From Sporisorium sorghi (Eukaryota; Basidiomycota; Ustilaginomycetes; Ustilaginales; Ustilaginaceae), in NCBI GenBank assembly GCA_023212695.1, contig JALCCG010000069.1:24420-88419 (forward strand): a DNA stretch of 64,000 nucleotides, given 5' to 3'. Below, one piece after another: positions 10,253 to 20,029 of this stretch. The position numbers and the translations under genes were made by a program. Under the pieces are notes generated by a model. That model saw only the letters and a list, made by a program, of their open reading frames with translations. It had not been told where the DNA came from and did not search any database. Each line of letters starts with the position of its first letter. The first letter of the stretch is position 1.

Positions 10253-11935
10253 CTAGTTCATGCGAGCAGCATTGGCATCGCCTGCTGCATATTGGCTCCT
10301 CGCCCGCAACCACGGACCCCAGCGATACAAGACGTACGGTGCCGGGATTCCGATCACGGCTGACACCAGTGCCAGCACGGTATTACCCCATCCTTGACCA
10401 AGATGATCATACATCGTAGGCGCGAAAAGTGGAAACCCAAACCCACCCAGACTACGCACCAGCACGGCCGCTGCCAACACTGAAGCAGCATACAGCGGCA
10501 GCACATCGACGAGGTAACTTTGGCACGCCAGGAAAGTGCCCATGGCGCCTGCTGCGAAGAGGCCAGCGCCAATGTTGGGTCCGATCCAATGCGTCTTGTA
10601 CTCGACCGTCCAGCCGTAGATCAGCAGTCCTGAAGGGAAGAGGATAGACGTGATCATAAGCAATGGCAGCTTGAACTCCGGTTGACCTTTGCCGTCGGCC
10701 GATTTTGCTCGGAGCGTGCGATACGAGTAGTCGACCACTCTTCCTCCGATCTGGCCGCCCAACGTGAATCCGATCGCGAGCGAGATGTAGTTGAGGGATG
10801 CGATGCCTGCTCGCTCGTTGTAGGTCTTTTCGAACACCTCGTTGAAGACGGTGAGCAGGATATACATGCAACCGTACACGATGGCCATGTAAATGGAGAA
10901 GGTCTGGATGATGGGCTGCGTTGTCAGCAGCACAAACGGCCGTACCAGGTTGTGGCGCAGCTTGACGTGCCACGCCGAAGAGTCTTGCTTTTCGTAGACC
11001 GTGTGCAGCTGCTGGTTGCCCGTCTCTTTCCTTAGCCGCTGTGCCTTTCTCTTCAAGATCTGCGGCGCGTACGTCTCGGGCAGCAGGAAGAAACCGATAA
11101 AAGCGGTGAGTCCACCATAGATGGAGGAGACCCAGAAGATCCAGCGCCATTGACCAAGCTCTTGGACGATCCAGCCTCCGACGATGGGACCGATCGCGGG
11201 ACCGAGCAGTGGCGCCAGACTGTACATGCCCATGGCACTGCCTCGCTCGGCAGGCTCGAATAGGTCGGCGATGGTGCCACCACCTACGGCCAGCGGAGCG
11301 GATCCACCAAGTCCGGCAAAGAAGCGGAGCACGGTGAGCTGCGCAGACGACTGACTCGCTCCACAGCCCAAGTTGAAGGCGATGAACATGAGGTTGGTGG
11401 TCTGCAGCACCACTCTGCGACCAAACATTTCGGTGAGGGGTGCAAGCACCAAAGGACCAAAGGCGAAGGCGAGCACGAAGGTGGAAAGCATCAAGCTCTG
11501 TTGCACGCTGCCATGCACGTGGAACTCGCTGCTTATCAGAGGCAAAGCAGGCGCGATCATCGAGGACGCCAGCGGGCTAAGGAAGGTGTAGCTCGATACG
11601 AGCACGGTGACGGCCCATCGATGTCGGTGCGACCAGTTGCGTGGGTTTTCTTGCGAGTCTTTCGAGTCCCATGTTACCAGGTCGGGATCGTGCTTTTCTT
11701 GTTCTGCGGCTTGAGCTACGACGTCGCCCTTTTGCTTTTCTTGGGCTGCCTCGAGCTCGCTCGGTGTGACCGTTGTGTGATCGGACCGTGAGGTTGACGT
11801 GGACGCATGGCGAGACATTTCCGCCGTCGTGGCTTGCGGAGTCTCATCAGGGGTCGAATCTGATGTGTTGCTGAGTCTTTCGTCTCGACTTGATGATGGC
11901 GCCAGTGCCTGAGCTCTTGAGGCTTGCTGGTCCAT
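10253..11935 (-). CDS. Major facilitator superfamily transporter (DHA1-type drug:H+ antiporter)
   Basis: A 560-aa intronless protein; the start is the ATG of MDQQASRAQALAPSSSRDER. A hydrophilic, Ser/Thr-rich cytoplasmic N-terminus of about 100 residues is followed by the fungal signature ENPRNWSHRHRWAVTVLVSS and about 12 hydrophobic segments. DHA1 hallmarks are the loop 2-3 motif LAPLTEMFGRRVVL and motif C in helix 5 (LGPAIGPIVGGWI). A long central cytoplasmic loop separates the two six-helix halves. Relatives (Flr1/Tpo families) export azoles, polyamines, benomyl or secondary metabolites by proton antiport; the substrate here cannot be told from sequence. It is divergent from the ABC1 kinase gene across about 980 bp that carries a CGG-N10-CCG palindrome. 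Confidence 0.92.
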   Translation of the reverse strand: MDQQASRAQALAPSSSRDERLSNTSDSTPDETPQATTAEMSRHASTSTSRSDHTTVTPSELEAAQEKQKGDVVAQAAEQEKHDPDLVTWDSKDSQENPRNWSHRHRWAVTVLVSSYTFLSPLASSMIAPALPLISSEFHVHGSVQQSLMLSTFVLAFAFGPLVLAPLTEMFGRRVVLQTTNLMFIAFNLGCGASQSSAQLTVLRFFAGLGGSAPLAVGGGTIADLFEPAERGSAMGMYSLAPLLGPAIGPIVGGWIVQELGQWRWIFWVSSIYGGLTAFIGFFLLPETYAPQILKRKAQRLRKETGNQQLHTVYEKQDSSAWHVKLRHNLVRPFVLLTTQPIIQTFSIYMAIVYGCMYILLTVFNEVFEKTYNERAGIASLNYISLAIGFTLGGQIGGRVVDYSYRTLRAKSADGKGQPEFKLPLLMITSILFPSGLLIYGWTVEYKTHWIGPNIGAGLFAAGAMGTFLACQSYLVDVLPLYAASVLAAAVLVRSLGGFGFPLFAPTMYDHLGQGWGNTVLALVSAVIGIPAPYVLYRWGPWLRARSQYAAGDANAARMN

Positions 11936-12919
11936 GATATTGAAAGGGCACTCTATCGACGGAGGAGACCGTCTTGGGAATTGAAATGCCGATCGTCTTT
12001 GCTACGATGGACGTATGTGATCGCTGTGCGAGATATTGCCGATACAGTTCATGTTGTACCCTGCAACATGTTTCTCAGGACAAGAGTCGGACAAGAGTCG
12101 GGAGGGAGATACAGGAGCGGCATATGGATGGTCGACGCCATCGAGACTATATAGCAAACCAGAAAGAGGCATGCGTTGGGATTGGCGGAATCGGCAGCAT
12201 CTGGTCCGCAGCGGCTATCGCTGCTGATAAAGCGGTACCTGATCTTGGAGCAGGCGACTTGAGCACAGCATCGGCTGCCGTACATCCGCAGCAAAGTTTG
12301 GACATTGCCGACCACGATACAGGCTTGGCCATCAACCAGCCATCGGTTCTTGTCGGCTGCAAGCAGCGTTTGGCAAGTTCATTCATGCCACACGGTCAAA
12401 CAGCGCCAAGTTTGTTGATTTGCATGATGCTCATCCGCGGATTGGTGTATTGTCGGATTTCGTCGTCCGACAATGACCTCATTGGCAGACCCTCAGAGGG
12501 ATCTGAGTTCAGATCGCACACTAATCGGGAGATTGAAGGTTCAATCTAACATTTCAAATTTCCGGCAAAAATGACGTCGCGAATTCCGGCTTTTAGTTGA
12601 CGCTCCACTCGGCCAACGCCCGTGCGATTCTGTTGCGACTGTGAATGCGACTCGACTGACTAAGTTGGCCGCTGCTGTTCCGGAGTCGGCGTTCTTGGAA
12701 GGCCTTTTTGCTCGACGAATTCACTCGAAAGAGCTTCCAAACCTTCTTCTGCTTCCATTCCATCTCAACCAAGCTAGCTATCCAGCATCTCTCCTTCATC
12801 TGAGCGTACGATGACAACCGGCAACTCGACTGCCTGATTCTGCACTTGCCAACTACTGTCGCGCTCGCTTCCGAGGGTTGTTGCTCCGGGCTTTGGCCGC
12901 CAACGGAGATCGAGCCATC
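11936..12919. promoter_or_regulatory. Divergent promoter region between MFS transporter and ABC1 kinase
   Basis: 984 bp without a credible gene. It contains a tandem 11-mer (GACAAGAGTCG twice, 12079-12100), a 9-bp perfect inverted repeat (12449-12474), TGACGTC near 12570 flanked by two TTCCGGC copies, and TGACTAA at 12657-12663. Confidence 0.5.
12449..12474. promoter_or_regulatory. Palindrome with CGG-N10-CCG geometry
   Basis: ATTGTCGGA and TCCGACAAT form a perfect 9-bp inverted repeat around an 8-bp spacer. CGG and CCG are 10 bp apart, the spacing recognised by Put3-like Zn2Cys6 dimers. It lies about 515-540 bp upstream of the MFS start. The role is inferred. Confidence 0.45.
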
Positions 12920-15220
12920 ATGTTGCGGTCAGGCTTTGGTGGTGCTTTCTCTGCCGTCGCCAAGACATCACTTTCGCACCAAAGTCGTTCAGCCTTGCAA
13001 GTACGGGCTCAAGCACAGCTCAATTTTCACGCTGTCCTCTCTCAGCCAAGCATCTCTTGTTGTCAAGCTCGAGCCTTTTCCTTGACCTCTCACCTTTCAC
13101 ATGCGTCCAAGACCCCAGGCACATCAACGTCGAAAGATGCAGCATCTTCGTCATCATCAAACAAGGCTACAGACACCAAACCAGCCGACCCAAGACCCTT
13201 CAAGAAGCAGTATCCGCCCGTCCGTCCACAGCCCAAGCCCATCAACTTTGATCAGCCTGCCATCCCAAACCCACACGAGACTGCTGCAGCCCATGCCAGA
13301 TTCCGTCGCAACAGCCGCCGCGTTGGTGGTGCTGCCTTGCTAGCCATCATCGTGGGTGCGGTCGCGTATCAGTTCAAGGATAGCATCCACCTCGATAGCT
13401 CTCAAGCTCCCATCAAGGGGTTGCAGCTCCCGCACGATGAGATGGAACGGCAGGTACGAGAGGCGCAAAAGTCGCAGGCCAACGGCGCCAACTTCGCCTT
13501 GCTCGCCCTCACCCGCTCCACCACCATCGCCAAAGCCGTAGCCCTCTGTGTTTGGGATTACCGTTCCACCTTGAACAAAAAGTACGACTCTCGTGCCGAC
13601 GAAGTCGAGGAGCTACGACAGTGCCATTTGCGATCCGCTCATCGCATCCTGATCGCTTTGCAGACCAACGGCGGTCTTTACGTTAAGCTCGGCCAACACC
13701 TCTCGGCTGTCATCTTGCTTCCCGTCGAATGGACATCGACGCTTCGACCTCTCCAGGACCAAAACACTCCCACCCCTCTGCCCGAGCTCGAGGCCATGTT
13801 TAGGACCGAGACCGGTATGAGCTTCGACGATGCCTTCAGCGAGATCGACCCCAAACCCATCGGTGTCGCCTCCTTGGCTCAGGTGCATCGCGCTGTCGAT
13901 CGCAAGACGGGCCAACAACTCGCCATCAAGATGATGCACCCCGACGTCGAGCGCTTCTCCGAGGTCGACATGAAGACCGTCACCGTGCTTGTCAAATGGG
14001 TCAAGCGTCTCTTGCCCGAGTTCAGCTTCGAGTGGCTCGCCGACGAGATGAACGAAAACATGCCCCTCGAGATGGATTTTCGCCACGAAGCACAGAATGC
14101 CAAGAGAGCTCAGGACGACTTTGCTGGCTACCGCACCACTTCCGTCTACATCCCCGAAGTCAAGTACGTCTTCAAGCGTGTCATGGCCATGGAATTCATC
14201 GACGGTCGTCGACCCGACGATCTGCGCTACCTCGCTCAGCACAACATCGACCGCAACCGCGTCAGCCAGGAGCTCTCGCGCGTCTTTTCACAGATGCTCT
14301 ACCTCCACGGCTTCTTCCATGCCGATCCACACGGCGGCAACGTTCTCATCCGACCAGCGCCACCTGGCAGTCGATCACGATACAACTTCGAAGTCGTCCT
14401 CCTCGACCACGGCCTCTACTTTGACATTGATCCCGAGTTGCGCGCAAACTATGCCAGGTTCTGGCTGTCGCTCCTCAAGCGCGCCAGTCCTCAGGTCACG
14501 GCCGAGCGACGCAGGTATGCCAAGCTCATCGCAAACATCGACGACGACCTGTATCCCATTCTGGAAAGCGCCATCACTGGCCGTGCCGGCTTGGAAGGAA
14601 GCGACCCGGACAACCCTCGCGGCGTCAAGGACCGCTCTCGTGCTGGCAGTCTGCTCGAGATGGACGGCGGTACTAATCTCACCGACGACGAGCAGGAACA
14701 CATCCGCAAGACCGTCATGGAGAAGGAGGGCCTCTTTGTCTCGATTCTCGAGCTCCTTCGCCGGCTACCACGACGCATGCTCATGGTTCTCAAGCTCAAC
14801 GACCTCACACGCTCGCTCGACGCCAGCCTGCACACCACGCACGGGCAAACGCGGCCCTTCCTCATCGCCGCACGCCTGTGTGCGCTCGCTGTATACCGCG
14901 ACGACCTCAAGCAGCTCAAAGAGAAGCGCAACAGCGGCCGCGCTAGTCTGCTCACCTCGCTCTCGCTGTGGAAAGACTACTTCCGCGCATGGTGGTCGTA
15001 CGTGTACTTTTACCGTGGACTCGCCATGATCGAGATCGCTTCCGATATCCGCGCAAGGTGGAAAAAGATTGTTCAGTTTGGGTCCAACAGGGTGGGCAAG
15101 GGAGGAAGTGCAGAAAAGGCCAAGAACGCTGCGGCTGGGTTGCATGATCAGGCTGAGAGGGATCAGCGCGAGGGCGAAGATCGCAAGCGTGCTCAGCTTG
15201 CGTTGGAGAAGGATCGATGA
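12920..15220 (+). CDS. ABC1/ADCK atypical kinase, mitochondrial (ADCK1/Mcp2-like)
   Basis: I used the first ATG (MLRSGFGGAFSAVAKTSLSH); the frame upstream starts only with TTG. The protein is 766 aa and intronless. A basic presequence and a Ser/Lys-rich stretch precede a probable membrane segment (GGAALLAIIVGAVAYQF), suiting a mitochondrial inner-membrane protein. The UbiB/ABC1 core starts near residue 230 with the family KxGQ motif (YVKLGQHLSAVILLP). It continues through an A-rich loop (GVASLAQVHRA), the lysine in LAIKMMHPD, FFHADPHGGNVL (catalytic loop) and the metal-binding LLDHGLYFDID. This class binds ATP but acts atypically; ADCK1/Mcp2 relatives influence mitochondrial lipid homeostasis and cristae. 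An Asp/Gly-rich insertion (GLEGSDPDNPRG) sits in the C-lobe. Confidence 0.9.
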   Translation: MLRSGFGGAFSAVAKTSLSHQSRSALQVRAQAQLNFHAVLSQPSISCCQARAFSLTSHLSHASKTPGTSTSKDAASSSSSNKATDTKPADPRPFKKQYPPVRPQPKPINFDQPAIPNPHETAAAHARFRRNSRRVGGAALLAIIVGAVAYQFKDSIHLDSSQAPIKGLQLPHDEMERQVREAQKSQANGANFALLALTRSTTIAKAVALCVWDYRSTLNKKYDSRADEVEELRQCHLRSAHRILIALQTNGGLYVKLGQHLSAVILLPVEWTSTLRPLQDQNTPTPLPELEAMFRTETGMSFDDAFSEIDPKPIGVASLAQVHRAVDRKTGQQLAIKMMHPDVERFSEVDMKTVTVLVKWVKRLLPEFSFEWLADEMNENMPLEMDFRHEAQNAKRAQDDFAGYRTTSVYIPEVKYVFKRVMAMEFIDGRRPDDLRYLAQHNIDRNRVSQELSRVFSQMLYLHGFFHADPHGGNVLIRPAPPGSRSRYNFEVVLLDHGLYFDIDPELRANYARFWLSLLKRASPQVTAERRRYAKLIANIDDDLYPILESAITGRAGLEGSDPDNPRGVKDRSRAGSLLEMDGGTNLTDDEQEHIRKTVMEKEGLFVSILELLRRLPRRMLMVLKLNDLTRSLDASLHTTHGQTRPFLIAARLCALAVYRDDLKQLKEKRNSGRASLLTSLSLWKDYFRAWWSYVYFYRGLAMIEIASDIRARWKKIVQFGSNRVGKGGSAEKAKNAAAGLHDQAERDQREGEDRKRAQLALEKDR

Positions 15221-15319
15221 AGCACTCAGCCCCACTTGTACATGTTCCTGTAATGACATAGAGATGCCAAAGGGTCAATGAGGTGTGCTTGCGAAAGGTT
15301 TTCCTCGAAATTTTGAGAC

Positions 15320-16674
15320 TCACCATCCCATGGGACCTTCGTCGAGTGCGAAGGTCTCAACGCCTTGTTCGTCTGGGTGAGCAGCGCCGAGTGCCACCAG
15401 TGCCGCTGCACGTCGAATGGTGGTGATAGGTGAGAAGACGAATGTCAGTCAAACGCTCAGCTATCATTGAAGAGATGTAGAAGCAACACTCACGCAAAAA
15501 GTGTTCGGGCGTGGGATGCGCCAGCGGAAAGTCGCTCCTCTGGTCGAGCTTCAAGGCCTTGGACCATTTGTCCTCATCTCGTGCAGCCGGAGGCACAATC
15601 ATGGCTTCGGTCAAGGCGTTGAGGAAGCTGCCCGAGTACGACGTGGGCTTGGGCTGTCCAAGACCACGACCGCCGGCCAGCGCAAACGACCTCATGAGGT
15701 CGCGAAGATTGTGCACGGACATGCCACCGCCCACGATGGCAAAGCCCTGGTCACGAAGATCGCGAAGCGATGCGCCGAGCTTGAGAGAGTCGATCGAAGA
15801 TTCGGAAGCTGGCAGGGTCACCTGAGTGAGCGACAAGGTCGGCGGAAGGATGGAAGGCGTGTCGATCGAGGCTGGCTGGATTTTGCGTTGCTCTGGTGCA
15901 AGCTCCTCGAGGAAAGGTTTCTGGAAAGCAACTTTGAGTGGACACCAGACACCGTGGTCGATGCCTCGCTTGATGGGATGGGCGGGCACGCCGTTGCTGC
16001 GAAGGTGGTCTAGGACCAGCGATGAGATGTTGGAGGGGTTGGAAGATTCGACCTTTTGCTTGTACTGTCGGGTTGGCAGAGAGACGCTGGTCAGCTAGCT
16101 TCACAACGGGAAGGTTCTGCTGTTTTTGCACTTACGAAATGGTCCGGAAAGCCGTAGAAGTCGTAGACAAGCGGATTCTTCTCATCGACATTCACTGGAG
16201 TATGGGAAGCGAGAATGTACATAGCGCAAGGTCAGTTGAAGATCCCCGTGCACTTTGCGACGGCCTACCATCAAGGACACTAACCGTAGACACCTCGTTG
16301 GAGGTCCTCGGGCTGCCAATGCGCACTGACAAAGACGAGCCCTCGAATGACACCCTGTTGGTGCAGAGCGCGCACTTCCTTCCCCCATTCAAGCCAGTGT
16401 TGGTAGGCGGGGTGGGTGTGTTCAAACATGGCTGAAGATTGTACCAAGAGGTTTGAGCAAAGATGAGCTTCTGTTCGATCTCAAGCACGGAAAAGATTGC
16501 AGAAGTGTGCTCACTGAGCGGACCGCCATGGCTGATAAAGTAGGCCGGTGCCTTGGTGACGGTGACCATGGTGCGAGAAATGGGTGACGAAACGCGGCCT
16601 CGAAGCGTTCGAGAGGTGAGGTAGGCCAGCAAGGTGACGATGAGGGCGAGTGCAACTTTGGTCGGTCCGAGCAT
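15320..16674 (-). CDS. LigB/DODA-type extradiol ring-cleavage dioxygenase, five exons
   Basis: Exons are 16674-16515, 16431-16285, 16194-16136, 16064-15494 and 15405-15320. All four introns have GT...AG ends and phases that join without a stop, giving 340 aa. The family cleaves catechol-type rings using non-heme Fe(II) or Zn; plant members make betalamic acid from DOPA. Metal-ligand motifs are HGGP (His49), VFVSAHW (His91) and IDHGVW (His159). Also diagnostic are MFEHTHPAYQHW, NPLVYDFYGFPDHF created across the exon 2/3/4 joins, and GGGMSVHNLRDL. The ending VALGAAHPDEQG matches the family C-terminus. Unusually, the first ATG adds a hydrophobic N-terminal helix (KVALALIVTLLAYL); a second in-frame ATG at residue 36 would give the usual cytosolic form. 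Substrate unknown. Confidence 0.88.
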
Positions 16675-17201
16675 TCAAGCCTTGCGCAGATCTTTCTTGT
16701 CTTGCGTGCGTAGTGTTCGGGAAACCGGTCAAGAGCCGGATGGTGATGGGCGTGTCCTTTTATGCGCGAGATTGAAGCTCAGCTTCGAGTGCAAGATGGC
16801 GTGCTGTCCCTACAATGCTGTGGACCAACGGAGATACCGACGATTCGAGTGCTGGAAATTTAGAGCTCGCGTTCGTGTTTGTTGGTTTGTTGCTCTCGCC
16901 GCGGCTGTCGGTGATAGCGTCCCGCGGATGCAGCGCACCCGTCGCTCAGAAATGTGGCGTGGCGCACGCCCGATTTCGAGTTTTGTGTGATTTTCAAGTG
17001 GATTTTCAGCCGCTGTCACCGTCACCAGTCGTTGCGATCGACCTGCCTTCTCCTTCCCTCCAAGACCGCCCTCACTCGATTCTTCGGTGCTCTAGTGTCC
17101 TTTTGCTCTTGTCACTTCTATCTTCACCAGCTGTAGGCTCATCCGGTGCTGCTGAGTGATGCAGCTCTTCTACTGTTCATGAAACGGCTGCTCCATCGAG
17201 T
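16675..17201. promoter_or_regulatory. Divergent promoter, dioxygenase / cysteine-rich orphan
   Basis: 527 bp between divergent starts. Apart from the TATA-like element I see only a pyrimidine-rich leader before the orphan ATG. Confidence 0.5.
16757..16764 (-). promoter_or_regulatory. TATA-like element upstream of the dioxygenase gene
   Basis: The minus strand reads CATAAAAGG about 85-90 bp before the first ATG. If used, the leader would be about 55 nt and would include the first ATG, favouring the longer protein. Confidence 0.3.
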
Positions 17202-20029
17202 ATGAAGCGCACCTCACAGAGAGCACTGCCTCTCGAGGCACATTCTCAGAAACCGCGCAAACGAGCTCGGACGTTCCAGGTGCTGAGCGCAGAGCAACGC
17301 AGTCGATTGCCGTACAAGTGGCCCACAAGCATTTTGCTCAAGCCGCCTGACTCGTCTCCTGCGGCTTCCAGAGAGGACTGCTCAAACCCACGCCATGGTC
17401 CTTCTGTGTCTGGCTCCGGCTCTGGCTCTGAAGCACCCGAACCGATCACCAACGCCAGAGCAAAAGTTGCGATCGCTCCAAGCCTGCGTTTCGAGCCTTT
17501 CCTCGACATAGTCCCTCGTCGTACATCACTCGCAGCCGCTCTCGTCATGGACGCGCGCATTTCTCGCCAAGCGGTCCATCAACATCCAACGCGCTCCGAC
17601 GTACTCCTAGGTAAGCGTGCCCTGATCTAGCACAACCCATCTGGCTACAAGAACCGGGACTGAAGCATGTGCGAGGATCTTCTGAATAAAGCAGTCTCAC
17701 CTTCGTGTCAACAATGCACCAAGCTCGGGCTATTCTGCAATCGAGCAGCCCCCGAGTGTGCAAGCTGCAAAAACTCAGGAATACCGTGCATCACCAGCGG
17801 CTCATGGGAATATTTCAGCGCCAAGACCGGAAGATCGGTCGTCTCAAACGATGAGCAGATGCCAAAGAAAGTCAAGGAGACAGACAGCGACGTTAGGCCC
17901 CTTCAGCAAGCTCAGTGTCTCTTCTGGGCGTCCTCGATCGACGAAATGCGCCAATGCGACCCCCTCTTTCCCGCTCGATCCACACCAATTGCTATCAACC
18001 AATCAGGAGCAGTCACCGCGCTGCTGCTCAGAAAACATCATCTTCGTCGGCCTCCAAAGCTCGACTCCCTCAAAGCAAATCTGTGAGTGGCATTCATGAG
18101 CTATGCAAAGGTGCGACAATTTGCATCATCGCTGACGACTTTTCCAATCTAGACCCGTCGGTGAGTGTCTGATACCACTTCTCGGTCTTGCGCCTGCATT
18201 TACCCTCGAGATTTCTGATTCGTCTGGTTCTTTCGCTGCCAGACGCTGTCTCATTCAGGAGCTTACAGGTGGCCTTGGCCATAGGCACGAGGCTGAGGGT
18301 ATACTTCGTATTTGATGACCCTGGCACCGAGTGTCGAATGATTGATGGTTCCGTGGTCCTTGCGAAGGTCATCTTTTTGCGAGCATGTTCTATTACTAAG
18401 ATCAAGGTACGTGTGCCTCGCCCTGATTGCCGTTGTTGTGGGAGTTGGACCTGCTGACAAGCTTTTCGATGAAGTAGCGAAAGGACGAATTGCACGCTCG
18501 ACTGACTTTGACCCCAAGCGACACAGCTGATGATCCTTCGGTCAGAAAGGTGAACGCGGAAGGACCTGCACGTATCGATGATGCACTCCTGCTGGACGCA
18601 TCTCAGCAAACGTTGCTGGGATTCCGATGTCGCCTCTGCGGTAAAGCCAATCGCAGATGCTCATTGGAGTCCGGACAGTGCCAGCACTGCTCTGCGCTCT
18701 TCACACTCACCGATGATCTCGCACACAAGTATTCATCGCGTACACGCAAAATGGAGCTGCATTTCACGGGTCCCAGAAGCGATCTTGGACAAGCAAACTT
18801 GCTGTTGACGCGAGACGACGTCACCCAGCGCTCAGTCTCCAGCTTCTCCGATGGCACCAGGGTAAGTGCTGATCTTTGCCGCCGCTAAGTCGGACGTGAG
18901 CTGACCTTGTGCTTGATTTGGGCTTGACAGGTGTGCACGTATCACTTTGCAGGGATTGCGAGTGACGCTCCGTGTCTCATGAAAGGGCGGCTGCTTCACG
19001 ATAAGCACGTACTGCACCATGTCCTTCAGCCCGGTCAAGCGATCGGAACTTCCGCAGCAGCACTCGCTCTTTCGTCCACCCCGTAAGTCAGCAATCGCTT
19101 TCTTGTCTTTGAGCAACAATTCAGTGATCGAGCCCTTCTGACAGCAGACCCGACGCTCATGATCTTCTTTCGCAGTTTTGTGCGACTCAGCCGCGAAATT
19201 GAGTCGAAAAGTGAGTCGACCAGATCAGAATTTGAAACGAGCATGCCATGATTGACTGACCGACGGTATCCATGCGCCTCACAGTAAGATTGCAAGGATT
19301 CGCGTTGAGCTTCGGCACACAAGAACAGGGCATCTGCTCTCAAATCTCATCGCAGCATCATCCGTTTTCTTTAGCCTCCCGGGACGTCTTGGAGCACATC
19401 GCATCCCTGAGAGCATCGCTGCAGCTGGCAAGCATTTCAGCTCACGCAGAAGAACATGCTTTCAAGCCGCTGGGCTGTCTCTTCCTCCTGCTCCAGCACG
19501 GCCGCATCAAGGTAAGATTCACCTGCCCTATTGATCTCGCCTTTATTATCAATTGCTTTCCTGACCTGATTGGTAAGACTACTTTTCCGTGCAGATCGAC
19601 GCTTCATTTTTCCCTAAAACAAGTCACTCCTTCGGTATCCTGTCGTAAGTCGGAGAGCAGGGCCCTCGCCGCTCGCCTTCAGCCATTGACCTGACTCTCG
19701 ACTCAACGCGTTCGCTAACAGGCTGTCCGAGTCAACCAACGTTTCACTGAAGCGCAGCAAAAGGAGTGAGTCCGCGTCTTCAGTCAAAGACCGGCCTGTC
19801 AGAGACATCTCGCTTGGATCGTTCGTCATGCAGCCGCAAGACGCCGTGGTCGGCCAGACAAATCTGCTTCAAAATCTCGAGGTACGTGGAGATCGCAACG
19901 CATGACACAGTCCCGTTTTGTACACTGACCGGTCCGTCCTCTGCCATGCTTGACCGTCAGTTGGAGCTATCTTCCAACGAGTTCTCCCTTTGGATGCTTG
20001 CAGACTTTGCTGATCCAGACTCGTCGTGA
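17202..20029 (+). CDS. Orphan multi-exon protein with two CX2CX6CX6CX2C modules
   Basis: Best-supported exons: 17202-17610, 17695-18082 (internal frame problem), 18153-18160 (micro-exon), 18259-18406, 18478-18861, 18931-19082, 19176-19210, 19285-19511, 19595-19644, an exon from about 19722 to 19880, and a last one from about 19961 to the TGA at 20027-20029. Most introns run GTAAGT/GTGAGT/GTACGT to YAG with compatible phases. Module 1 starts with CQQCTKLGLFC and fits Zn2Cys6 spacing (CX2CX6CX6CX2CX6C) but lacks the basic linker of transcription factors. Module 2 (CRLCGKANRRC...CQHC) repeats CX2CX6CX6CX2C. Between them lies a hydrophobic beta-like block (RVYFVFDDPGTECRM). The tail has HGRIKIDASFFPKTSHSFGI and an acidic end. 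No catalytic motif is recognised; zinc binding is inferred. Confidence 0.6.
18153..18160 (+). other. Candidate 8-nt micro-exon of the orphan gene
   Basis: The octamer ACCCGTCG sits between an intron ending CCAATCTAG (with GCTGAC branch-like sequence) and an immediate GTGAGT donor. Including it restores phase to the next exon (CGG, then AGC TTA CAG). Omitting it would leave the downstream exon out of frame. Confidence 0.45.

Noticed and set aside
17697..17800. Classical Zn2Cys6 transcription factor
   Set aside because: Cysteine spacing fits, but the basic residues after the second cysteine and a fungal transcription factor middle domain are missing.
17202..20029. AlkB-like 2OG-Fe(II) dioxygenase identity for the orphan gene
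   Set aside because: Module 2 resembles the CG-x-N zinc ribbon of some fungal AlkB-like proteins, but I found no HxD...H metal triad or R-x-R motif in any exon.
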